Shown: one piece after another, positions 57,601 through 64,000 of the stretch
How the letters are laid out: each line of letters starts with the position of its first letter
How positions within the stretch are numbered: position 1 is the first letter of the stretch
NCBI RefSeq assembly: GCF_011386835.1
Contig: NC_088809.1
Location: forward strand, 1,869,001 to 1,933,000
From: Chrysemys picta bellii
Lineage: Eukaryota > Chordata > Testudines > Emydidae
Length of the DNA: 64,000 nucleotides
Direction of reading: 5' to 3'
Notes under the pieces: generated by a model
Seen by the model: the letters and a program-made list of their open reading frames with translations, nothing else
Told to the model about the DNA's origin: nothing
Database searches by the model: none
Program-made: the position numbers and the translations under genes

Positions 57601-60600
57601 ATATGGGGAATCCCCTCCCACGGGGAATGCCCAGCGTCAGGGACAACCGACCGGCTCGAGGGGACCCACAGGACATGAGCTGCTATTACTGCGGCCGAAG
57701 AGGCCACGTTCGGGCCCAGTGCCCCAAGCTCAAGGACAGACTGAGCAGACCGAACCCGCATAGGGTTAACTTGGTAGAGGCCCAGACGGACGAGGGGCAG
57801 GCTTCTCACGCAAGAGGGGCTGGCAGCTTATCAACTGCTCAAGAGAGAGAAGGGCCCCAGGCCAGCTCCTCTAGGGGGCTGGATGCCCCAGACTCAGGGT
57901 TTTTGGTTTATACGGTGGGCGCGGGGCTGTCCCTCCGGAGAGAGTACCTTGTTCCCCTGGAGGTGGATGGGAGGAAGGTCAATGGATACTGGGATACGGG
58001 CGCAGAGGTGACGCTGGCCCGGCCCGAGGTGGTGGCCCCAGATCAGGTGGTGCCCAACTCCTACCTGACCCTGACGGGGGTGGGCGGAACACCAGTCAAA
58101 GTGCCCGTGGCAAGGGTACACCTGAAGTGGGGGGCCAAGGAGGGCCCCAAGGATGTGGGGGTACACCCGTATCTGCCCACTGAGGTATTGATGGGGGGGG
58201 ACCTGGAGAACTGGCCAAGCAACCCCCAAAAGGCACTGGTTGTGACCCGCAGTCAGAGCCGGCGAGGGGCCCTGCGCCCTGGCCTTGGGGGGGGTGCCTT
58301 GCCTGAGGCGCAGGACCCTAACCTGGTGGGGAGGGAACGCCCAGGGACGCGGCTCAGGGAGGCTGCAGCTTCGGACCCAGCGGGCGAGAAAGAGCAGGTG
58401 GCCATCCCTGTCCCAGCTGCTGAGTTCCAGGCCGAGTTACAGAGAGACCCCTCCTTGCGGAAGATAAGGGACCTGGCCGACCTCAATGCGGTACAGACCA
58501 TGGAACGAGGTGGCCGGAAAAGGTTCCTGTGGGAGAAGGGGTTCCTGTACCGAGAATGGGCTCCCCCAGGGAAAATGGAGTCAGGGGGGATCAGGAGGCA
58601 GCTGGTGGTACCCCAGAAGTATCGCCGCCAGCTGCTGTGCCGGGCCCATGACATTCCCCTCTCAGGGCACCAGGGAACCTGGCGTACCCAGCAGAGGCTG
58701 CTACGGAGCTTTTACTGGCCTGGGGTCTTTGTTACTGTCCGACAGTACTGCGGATCCTGTGACCCCTGTCAGAGGGGGAGGAAGGCCTGGGACAAGGGGA
58801 AAAGAGCTTTAGGACCCTTGCCCAGCATAAAGGATCCTTTCCAGAGGGTGGCCAAGGTTAAAAGGGCGGCTCTAAACCAAGAGAGCCCAAAGCACAGACC
58901 TCCAGACTGGAGCGCTGGGAGAAGACCACAGCCCAGTTGGAACCCCAGAGGTATGGGGGTGGGAAAAGGGCACAGGCCGCATAAACCTTCCCACATGCGA
59001 ACCGCGAGTGCCATCAAGCACCCCCGACCTAAGGGGGGGCGTGGAACGGAAGGGGCCTGGTGTAATTCTCACCAAGGAACTGGAGGGATGCGGGGGCATC
59101 CATGGGAATGGGGGTAGGTTCGAACTTCCCCGGGTCACTGGCTAAAGTGACCCTGCTCAGTTCGGTCTCGAAGGGGGGAGAGATGTGACGAACTGGGACT
59201 GTTCTTGCTGGGGTGTGTGAATGCTGACAGGGGAGTGTGACTAGGATGGTCTGCATCGGGGGATGGGAGCCGGCCCAAGGGAACATACCTGAGCTTGTAA
59301 CATGAGAACCCAGGAGGGGGTTGGAGGTGAGATGACTCCGGGGCCCGGGAAACTGAACAAAGGCGGTGGGAGGGGTCGCTGAAGGCAGAGTGCTGGAAGC
59401 AGGCTGGAAGGAGGCTGGAGAGATGGCTGGGAGGCAGAGATGGCTCTGACCCCCCAAAGGGGGGGGCCGGGATGCCCTGGGACCCCAAGCTGGACCTAAC
59501 TGAGGGGGGCCCTGTTGTCTGTGCCTGCAAGACCTGTCTTGGACTGTGTTCCTGTCATCCAAATAAACCTTCTGCTTTACTGGCTGGCTGAGAGTCATGG
59601 TGAATCGCAGGAAGCCGGGGGTGCAGGGCCCTGAGTTCCCCAATACTCCGTGACACACGTGCCCTGTGACCCGCTTTAGACTTTGCCAGCCATCTGCAGC
59701 CACCTCTGGGGTGGGACATGGCAGCCACTGAACAGCATGCAGCAACACCGCCCACCTGACCCTGGGCCCCCCTCCTCCTACAGACAGTCCCCCCAGCACA
59801 GGGCAAACTCATGGCGAACTGAGACATACTCCACAAGGGAGCACGGGTGCCAGGCTGATAGGTTACCGCACAAACCGACTGCTCATAGGGGCTCCAATCA
59901 CGTGATCTACAGCACTCCTGCCATTCCAGACCCGGACGGCCCCATCACCCCTGTTCTGCCGGTAGCAGCCCACTAACCGTCAGCCTGAGAGCCCCGACTT
60001 TTTCCCTGGGCTCCAAACCAGGCTTTGAACTCTGTCCCAGCGACTCACGGGGCCACCCGCCCCACCCAGCCCTTACCCTGCTCTGGCCTGCCCTGGGGGC
60101 ACTCAGCACCGGCTGCCTCCCAAGGCAGCAGGGCGCATGGCGGGCGAGACGGACTCCCAGTAATTTATCTGACTCTATAAAGGACGAGCCATTAAGGAAA
60201 TAAGCATATAAACGATTCCCCATCTAGCCAGGGTCGGAGCTAATGGAGCTATCGATCGTGTGAGACGGGAGCCCGGCAGAACGGCCCCTTCCTGATTCCC
60301 AGATCCTTTGGCCTCGCCCCTGGGGCCCTACCTGTTCTCCACGCAGGGGCTGGGCTGTCCCGTGGGCTGGCAGTGCTCAGGGATCTCCCATGACGGTGCG
60401 GCCCCGGGGAGAGACAGACCCAGTCTCTTGTGGGACAGCAGCAGCCGCGGTTCAGAGGGGAGATTCCCGCCTGCTGGGGGCAGGAATCGGCACTGCCCAG
60501 CTGCCGGGAAGGGCAGGAATCGCCCCTGTGGTGTTTAGTGACGGGAGGGATCCAGGCCAGGTTCCCTACGTGGCCACGGGATGACCTGCTGCAGTGCCAA

Positions 60601-63600
60601 CCGCCCCCCAGCTCTGCCAGTGCCCCTCAGCCCCCTGCTACTCCAGCCCCAGCTCCCCCAGCTAACAGCTGCACCCTGCAGGTTCCCCCCTCACTTGCTT
60701 AGGCAGCGCCTGGTGGATGCCGCGTGGCACCGTCACAGCCCGGCCCCTTGGCCCCTAACCTTTGTTATTTAACCACATCTGACTGCCGGGGCGGCAGCCT
60801 GCACCAAACCCCGCGATACTGGAACATGGACAGCGCTGCATCTGCAGGTAGCGTCCCTGGCAGCGTGGCCCAGTGGGTAGGACCCGGACCCTAGATTCCC
60901 TGCCCTGCCACCCACCTGCTGGCAGCCCCCGGGCAAGTCACCGCCCCTGCCAGAAGGGGCTGGGAATGGAGGGGGCTCATGGCACACCCCACGCGGGGCC
61001 GGGACGTGGGCAGCGACTGCCCGGTGCCATAACACTCTGCTCCTCGGCCCATCTCCGCAGGCAGACGGGGCTGCTGGTTCTGGGGGCCAACACCAACCCC
61101 GATTTCCAGCGCTGCTGCCAGACCTTGGCACAGCACAACGTCCCCGGCGAGCTGTTCACCACGGAGTCGCTGCACGGGCGCTTCCCCGGCATCTGGCCCT
61201 ACTGCGGGGAGGTGGGCGTGTCTGACCACACTGCAGGGGTCCTCTCCGCGGACAAGGCGCTCCGGGCTGTGCAGGTACCGGGCTGGGCCTGGGGGCGCGC
61301 GGCCCCAGGAGATGGGGGTACCGGGACAGCTCCGGCCAGGCCACAAGCCAGACCAATGGCCACTCTTGCCACAGATACGGGATGAGGCTCAGCTGGAGTC
61401 CCTGTGCCGTGGGGAACGCCCAGTGCTCTGCCCAGCGCCCGGGGTGCTGCCATGCGGCGCCCGGAGCTGCACAGCTTTGCCTGGCATTTCTCATCCCCGG
61501 CCTGTGCCCTCTGCACCGTCTCTGCAAGGCCATGGGCAGCCAGCAGCCCGCGTGGGGCCCCGTCACACTCCCGTGCCAGAGCCTGGCTTGGCCCCATTGC
61601 GGAGCCCAGGAACGAGGGGTTCCCTGGCCGGGCTCACACCCACTGACTGCAGGGGCTGTGCACTACGCTGCACCGCTCGACCCCTTGGGCAGGGCCCCCG
61701 CCCCAGGCTGAGCCAGCTCCCTCCCCAGGACGGGGTCCGGCGGTGCGGGGGAGCCCTGCGCGACGGGGAGAAGGTGACTGACATCAAGCCGGGGGTCGTG
61801 GTTACTGTGACAACCAGCAGAGGGGTGTACCAAGCCAAGAGTCTGGTGATTACAGCCGGCCCCTGGGCCAATAAGCTCCTGGCCCCGCTGGGACTGCAGC
61901 TGCCTCTTCAGGTAAGGGCTGGGTCTGGCTGTGCCCGGGTGACGTGGGGCAGGGCCAGCGCGAGCACAGGATCGTTACCCAGTGCTCTGCTGCTCTGCAC
62001 AGCTCACTTCCACCCTGGCACCCGCCTGCAGTCAGCTCACCCGCGCGTGCGTATCCTGGCTGGGCACGTGGGGCTCCGTGTCCTGCATGCGCCTGGCTGG
62101 GCACGTGGGGCTCTGTGTCCCTGCCCTGGCTCACGGCTGGCTGGGCATGTGGGGCTCCGTGTCCCTGGCTCACACCTGGCTGTGCACATGGGGCTCCATG
62201 TCCCTGCATGCGCCTGGCTGTGCACTTGGGGCTCCGTGTCCCTGCCCTGGCTCATGCCTGGCTGTGCATGTGGGGCTCCGTGTCCCTGCACATGCCTGGC
62301 TGGGCACGTGGGGCTCTGTGTCCCTGCGCTCGCCTGGCTGGGCACGTGGGGCTCCGTGTCCCTGCTCGCGCCTGGTTGTGCACTTGGGGCTCCGTGTCCC
62401 TGGCTCACGCCTGGCTGGGTACATGGGGCTCCGTGTCCCTGCCCTGGCTCACGCCTGGCTGTGCATGTGGGTCTCCGTGTCCCTGCGCAGGCCTGCGGGC
62501 TCCATGCCTGTGCGGACAGGGCTGGGAGGAGCGAGCGCACCTTGCCAGGGGTCGCTGTTTGGGTGGTCAGAGCCCTGCAGTCGCTGCCTGGAGCGGCTGT
62601 GACATGTGGCACGGGGAGGGGGGCACTGGCCTAGGAGCTCATCTGGGTCAGGCTGGGCAGAGGGGCACAGGGCACCAGGCACCAGCCAGGAGGAGACCTG
62701 GTCTCCCACCCTGCCTGCCAGCTCTGCTGCGTGGTAGTGGGTCCGGCTGGCCCCGAACCTTGCTCACTGCACTGCCACCCCCACATGCCCCCGCCCCAAG
62801 GGAGCCGCATCGCTCTTCCCCACATCCCCCACCCTCAGGCAGGGAGGATACGACTCACCACGGGTGGCAGCAACCCATGTGCTCCCTGCCCTGCAGACGC
62901 TGCGCATCAACGTCTGCTACTGGAAGGAGAAGGTCCCCGGGGCTTATGGGGTCTCAGCAAATTTCCCCTGCTTCCTGGCCCTCTGCGCCCCCCACCACAT
63001 CTACGGACTGCCCTCCAACGAGTACCCAGGACTGGTGAAGGTGAGACGGGGCAGCAGGGAGGGGGGCCCAGCTTATGCACCCACACACCCACGTGTACAT
63101 ACACACACACATACCCTCTCGCACACGTGCACACACAGACACACAGACACCCTCTTGCACATGTGTGCACACATACACATATGAGCACATACACACACAC
63201 CCTCTTGCACGCATGTGCACAGACACACCCATATGTCCACACACACACACACACACCCTCTCCCACGTGTGTGCACACAGACACACACACATGTACATAC
63301 ACCCACATGTGCACACACACCTCCACACACTTTGTTGGGGGACAGGCAGGATATGGGCGCTTCCCGGCCTGATGCAGCCCCACTGCTGCAGCCCTGGGCT
63401 TTGCCAACCCTGCCCTTGCGGGGGTGGGGGTGGGGGTGGGGGTGGGGGCGGGCACAGAGCTTCGGGGGAGGGAGCCTGGGGGAGAGCCCAGCTCATTGGT
63501 GCTCTGCGGGGCCCGCGCTGGGAAGGAGCAGGGCTGGCCTGACCCTCCCCCCTAACCCCCCCAGATCTGCTATCACGCTGGCAGCCCGGCAGACCCCGAG

Positions 63601-63723
63601 GAGCGTGACCGGCCGCCCGAGGCCTCGGCCCTGCCCGACATCCAGATCCTCCAGGACTTCGTCAGCAAACACCTGCCAGGGCTGGTGCCGGAGCCGGCCG
63701 TGGTGGAGCACTGCATGTACACG
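51497..63723 (+). CDS. PIPOX: PIPOX, peroxisomal sarcosine (L-pipecolate) oxidase, exons 1-6; 3' end beyond window
   Basis: Six exons join in frame (51497-51622, 52581-52729, 61061-61274, 61729-61911, 62897-63040, 63565-63723) to give 325 residues, about five sixths of a family protein of about 390. PIPOX oxidises sarcosine and L-pipecolate (also N-methyl amino acids) with oxygen, giving hydrogen peroxide, in peroxisomes. Visible hallmarks are the FAD dinucleotide-binding motif GAGIQG (18-23) with an acidic residue ending the second strand (Glu41); [10 protein letters not shown], placing His53, Arg57 and Arg60 where bacterial monomeric sarcosine oxidase has its active-site His/Arg/Arg; Lys272, matching the oxygen-activating lysine; and Cys322 in HCMYT, the covalent flavin attachment residue. 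All exon borders have AG/GT signals. The C-terminal catalytic tail and PTS1 signal are not in the window. The frame shows no stop or shift. Confidence 0.95.
51623..52580 (+). other. PIPOX intron 1
   Basis: GT...AG intron of 958 bases. No repeat or embedded gene is recognised. Confidence 0.85.
52581..52729 (+). CDS. PIPOX: PIPOX coding exon 2
   Basis: The acceptor CTGGCAG|TT and donor ACAG|GTGAGG bound 149 bases, which start in phase 0 and end after two bases of an Arg codon. It encodes [20 protein letters not shown] and on to GVPLY, including the active-site His53/Arg57/Arg60. Confidence 0.95.
53818..54665. mobile_element. Terminal-inverted-repeat element with expanded GC-rich minisatellite
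   Basis: The left end GTAGGGTTACCATA and the reverse complement of the right end GTAGGGTTACCATACG are inverted repeats, flanked by TGGCTT at 53812-53817 and 54666-54671, an exact 6-base target duplication. Near the right end TCCCGGACATGCCCGGCTTT and its inverted copy form a hairpin. Bases about 54120-54555 are an array of CCGGCCCGGCTGACCCGGCT-type units, many copies. The shadow frames of 250-290 codons (Arg/Gly/Pro repeats on the minus strand) are translations of this array, not genes. The class is not assigned. Confidence 0.75.
55577..56048 (+). repeat. 5' LTR, 472 bases
   Basis: Begins TGTGACGAACTGGG and ends TACTCCGTGACA. It contains AATAAA at 55955-55960. Related LTRs elsewhere in the window lie at 27400-27841 and 49090-49549. 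Confidence 0.92.
56051..56068 (+). promoter_or_regulatory. Primer binding site complementary to tRNA-Leu 3' end
   Basis: TGGTGGCAGCGGTGGGAT lies two bases after the 5' LTR. Its complement ends in the universal CCA and matches the 3' end of vertebrate tRNA-Leu(AAG) as I know it, 18 of 18 bases. Confidence 0.75.
56388..59117 (+). CDS. Gag-protease-integrase(zinc) polyprotein of the LTR retrotransposon, 909 codons, internally deleted
   Basis: The first ATG is at 56388; an upstream GTG at 56373 is in frame but not needed. In order: residues 1-40 are SAP-like ([19 protein letters not shown]); about 60-120 are Pro/Ser/Arg-rich; 126-199 are a Glu/Arg/Gln-rich coiled coil; 214-376 are capsid, whose second half (297-376, with [14 protein letters not shown] at 329-342) looks like a SCAN domain; Cys432, Cys435, His440 and Cys445 form a CCHC knuckle; Asp536 starts DTGAE of the aspartic protease; His754, His761, Cys791 and Cys794 form the integrase HHCC zinc site. 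After about residue 822 the integrase core that should follow is absent. A basic tail of about 87 residues, without a domain I know, runs to the stop. No stop or frameshift interrupts the frame. Gag would form the particle, and the enzymes for copying must come from elsewhere. Confidence 0.88.
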   Translation: MYAKRLKSDLVELCKQRRLRIGRLTKEQLIAQLEAEDRANELIPVSQGSSLANAAQAPVSVPAGSGQPAAEGFPRPLLPMPRGRVGRSPANTEGAVIPPASRGSPRRSPPASRGASRRRSASGERNWLEWEKELKLRELEDREQQRQHEERQHQREERQHQREREENERQRQHEERQRQENERQRQHELELARLRGSEPPAAVSEGGPRTARSFDKCIMAPYKEGEDMDDFLEAFETACELHRVDPADRLRVLTPLLDPKSVALYRQLGEAEKGDYELFKKALLREFGLTPEMYRGRFRSQDKTPEISYLQLAVRMERYASKWAGGAQTKEDLIKLLVLEQLYERCPSDLRLWLVDRKPENPRHAGQLADEFVKSRSGGGREEPQRNRPAVMQRESHPGTSQRGNMGNPLPRGMPSVRDNRPARGDPQDMSCYYCGRRGHVRAQCPKLKDRLSRPNPHRVNLVEAQTDEGQASHARGAGSLSTAQEREGPQASSSRGLDAPDSGFLVYTVGAGLSLRREYLVPLEVDGRKVNGYWDTGAEVTLARPEVVAPDQVVPNSYLTLTGVGGTPVKVPVARVHLKWGAKEGPKDVGVHPYLPTEVLMGGDLENWPSNPQKALVVTRSQSRRGALRPGLGGGALPEAQDPNLVGRERPGTRLREAAASDPAGEKEQVAIPVPAAEFQAELQRDPSLRKIRDLADLNAVQTMERGGRKRFLWEKGFLYREWAPPGKMESGGIRRQLVVPQKYRRQLLCRAHDIPLSGHQGTWRTQQRLLRSFYWPGVFVTVRQYCGSCDPCQRGRKAWDKGKRALGPLPSIKDPFQRVAKVKRAALNQESPKHRPPDWSAGRRPQPSWNPRGMGVGKGHRPHKPSHMRTASAIKHPRPKGGRGTEGAWCNSHQGTGGMRGHPWEWG
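59171..59183 (+). promoter_or_regulatory. Polypurine tract
   Basis: AAGGGGGGAGAGA lies directly before the 3' LTR, as needed for plus-strand priming. Confidence 0.85.
59184..59655 (+). repeat. 3' LTR, 472 bases
   Basis: Same length as the 5' LTR and no difference seen by eye. AATAAA at 59562-59567 is a potential polyadenylation site inside PIPOX intron 2 in the sense direction. Confidence 0.92.
60861..60953 (+). repeat. MIR-like tRNA-derived SINE fragment
   Basis: GTGGCCCAGTGGGTAGGAC (tRNA-like head), CCCTGCCACCCACCTGCTGG and GGGCAAGTCACCGCCCCTGC follow MIR-type order. It sits about 110 bases before exon 3. Confidence 0.6.
61061..61274 (+). CDS. PIPOX: PIPOX coding exon 3
   Basis: The acceptor TCTCCGCAG|GC supplies the third base of the split Arg codon, followed by [15 protein letters not shown] through KALRAVQ. 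It ends in phase 0 at CAG|GTACCG. 214 bases. Confidence 0.95.
61275..61728 (+). other. PIPOX intron 3
   Basis: GT...AG intron of 454 bases. A long open frame that starts here and crosses exon 4 into intron 4 is a readthrough artefact. Confidence 0.9.
61729..61911 (+). CDS. PIPOX: PIPOX coding exon 4
   Basis: 61 codons from [16 protein letters not shown] to [20 protein letters not shown] and LPLQ, phase 0 at both ends (CCCAG|GAC and CAG|GTAAGG). The [11 protein letters not shown] segment is the conserved strand and turn of the FAD domain. Confidence 0.95.
61912..62896 (+). other. PIPOX intron 4, containing a minisatellite
   Basis: GT...AG intron of 985 bases, almost half of it tandem repeat (62030-62480). 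Confidence 0.9.
62030..62480 (+). repeat. Minisatellite in PIPOX intron 4
   Basis: A unit of about 30-37 bases built on GGCACGTGGGGCTCCGTGTC followed by CCTG...CCTGGCTG recurs about twelve times with variation. It opens shadow frames on both strands. Confidence 0.9.
62897..63040 (+). CDS. PIPOX: PIPOX coding exon 5
   Basis: 48 codons from [20 protein letters not shown] to YPGLVK, phase 0 at both ends. The [12 protein letters not shown] stretch is one residue shorter than the human protein as I remember it. Lys272 at the end is the predicted oxygen-activating lysine. Confidence 0.95.
63075..63335. repeat. CA-rich compound microsatellite
   Basis: ACACAC tracts alternate with CCCTCTTGCAC/ATGTGTGCAC units. 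The minus strand gives Cys/Val-rich shadow frames. Confidence 0.92.
63419..63452. repeat. (GGGGGT)n short tandem repeat
   Basis: Five to six GGGGGT/GTGGGG units read directly. The G-rich strand (plus) could form a G-quadruplex. Confidence 0.9.
63565..63723 (+). CDS. PIPOX: PIPOX coding exon 6 (last one in the window)
   Basis: 53 codons from [18 protein letters not shown] to [11 protein letters not shown], phase 0, acceptor CCCCCCAG|AT and donor ACG|GTGAGG. It contains Cys322, the covalent FAD attachment residue. The remaining part (about 65 residues with the second conserved GAGFSGHG-type motif and PTS1) is not found up to 64000. Confidence 0.95.
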
Positions 63724-63799
63724 GTGAGGGGCAGACGCTGGGCCCCAGAACTCCCCTCCCAGAGCCTGCCAGCTCACGTGGGCACCCCCTGCCTGGAGC

Positions 63800-63905
63800 T
63801 AGTCCTGGCTCCCAGTCCCCCTGTCGCCAACCTGCTAGCCCCTACTCCTCTGCCAGGGCCAGAACCCAGGAGTCCTGGCTCCCAGGCAGCCTGGCCTCTG
63901 CTTAG
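63800..63905. repeat. SINE-like fragment in PIPOX intron 6
   Basis: GGGCCAGAACCCAGGAGTCC followed by TGGCTCCCAG is a phrase common in reversed MIR-like repeats of turtles. Short and unbounded. Confidence 0.4.
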
Positions 63906-64000
63906 ACGCCTGCTCCCAGGTCATGCCCCACATGGGTGGTGATGGACAGGCCAGGCAATGGACCCCAAAGTCACTTGGGTGCCCCCAGACCCTCCCCACC

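Larger units (their letters stand above)
55577..59655 (+). mobile_element. Young, internally deleted Gmr1-like Ty3/gypsy LTR retrotransposon with SCAN-like capsid
   Basis: The 4079-base element has 472-base LTRs, a tRNA-Leu-type primer site, a polypurine tract and one long open frame. CACGT at 55572-55576 and 59656-59660 is an exact 5-base target duplication. I see no difference between the two LTRs by eye, so the insertion is recent. The frame carries capsid, zinc knuckle, protease and the integrase zinc-binding part, while the integrase core, reverse transcriptase and RNase H are missing. It therefore cannot copy itself and would need a full-length relative. Protease followed directly by integrase sequence and a SCAN-like capsid point to the Gmr1-like group, whose pol order puts integrase before reverse transcriptase. 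It lies in the sense orientation of PIPOX. Confidence 0.88.
52730..61060 (+). other. PIPOX intron 2 (8.3 kb, loaded with mobile elements)
   Basis: GT...AG intron. It holds a terminal-inverted-repeat element with minisatellite (53818-54665), a full-length LTR retrotransposon (55577-59655) and a SINE fragment (60861-60953). Without these three, the intron would be roughly 3.3 kb. The remaining 52730-53817, 54672-55571 and 59661-60860 are unremarkable GC-rich sequence. Confidence 0.9.
63041..63564 (+). other. PIPOX intron 5, containing simple repeats
   Basis: GT...AG intron of 524 bases, mostly CA-rich repeat and a GGGGGT array. Confidence 0.9.

Noticed and set aside
62030..62480. Regular repeats resembling a CRISPR array
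   Set aside because: Units vary and adjoin directly with no unique spacers, inside an intron of an animal gene.
61312..62634. 440-codon plus frame overlapping PIPOX exon 4
   Set aside because: Uses a frame that reads through intron 3, exon 4 and the intron 4 minisatellite. Exon borders and protein similarity support the spliced PIPOX model instead.
62907..63496. Cys/Val-rich minus frames of 180 codons
   Set aside because: Translation of the intron 5 CA repeat on the opposite strand to PIPOX.

Overview
This window looks like vertebrate nuclear DNA from a sauropsid, most likely a turtle. The signs are several CR1 LINE fragments with reverse-transcriptase coding remnants, MIR-type SINE pieces, short hAT-type elements with 8-base target duplications, CA-rich simple repeats, CpG-island promoter sequence and small exons with GT/AG borders. 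No bacterial-style operons, terminators or ribosome binding sites are present. The species call is an inference from repeat content.

Layout. Bases 1-3210 hold the 5' end of a minus-strand gene inside a strong CpG island. Only its first coding exon (2531-2615, a signal peptide) lies here, and the rest is off the left edge. I infer SEZ6 from the signal peptide, the phase-1 donor and its position next to PIPOX. Bases 3211-51300 are a long intergenic region with no exon I can support. It contains CR1 pieces in both orientations, LTR fragments, a solo LTR with target duplication, two hAT-type miniature elements, a palindromic element, CA-rich arrays, homopolymer runs and several AT-rich islands that could be conserved regulatory DNA. 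Bases 51497-63723 carry the first six coding exons of PIPOX (peroxisomal sarcosine/pipecolate oxidase) on the plus strand. The last exons and the peroxisomal targeting signal lie beyond the right edge.

The most notable object is a 4.08-kb LTR retrotransposon in PIPOX intron 2 (55577-59655). It has two 472-base LTRs in which I see no difference by eye, a 5-base target duplication, a tRNA-Leu-type primer binding site, a polypurine tract and one uninterrupted 909-codon frame. That frame encodes a SAP-like N-terminus, a charged coiled coil, a capsid with a SCAN-like C-terminal half, a CCHC zinc knuckle, an aspartic protease motif and an integrase-type HHCC zinc-binding subdomain. The integrase core, reverse transcriptase and RNase H are absent. 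It therefore looks like a recent, internally deleted, non-autonomous member of the SCAN-related (Gmr1-like) Ty3/gypsy group. It lies in the sense orientation within a host gene.

The two host genes are not functionally linked. They are divergent neighbours: SEZ6 is a neuronal membrane/secreted protein, and PIPOX is a liver/kidney peroxisomal flavoenzyme. The interval between them probably holds regulatory DNA for one or both.
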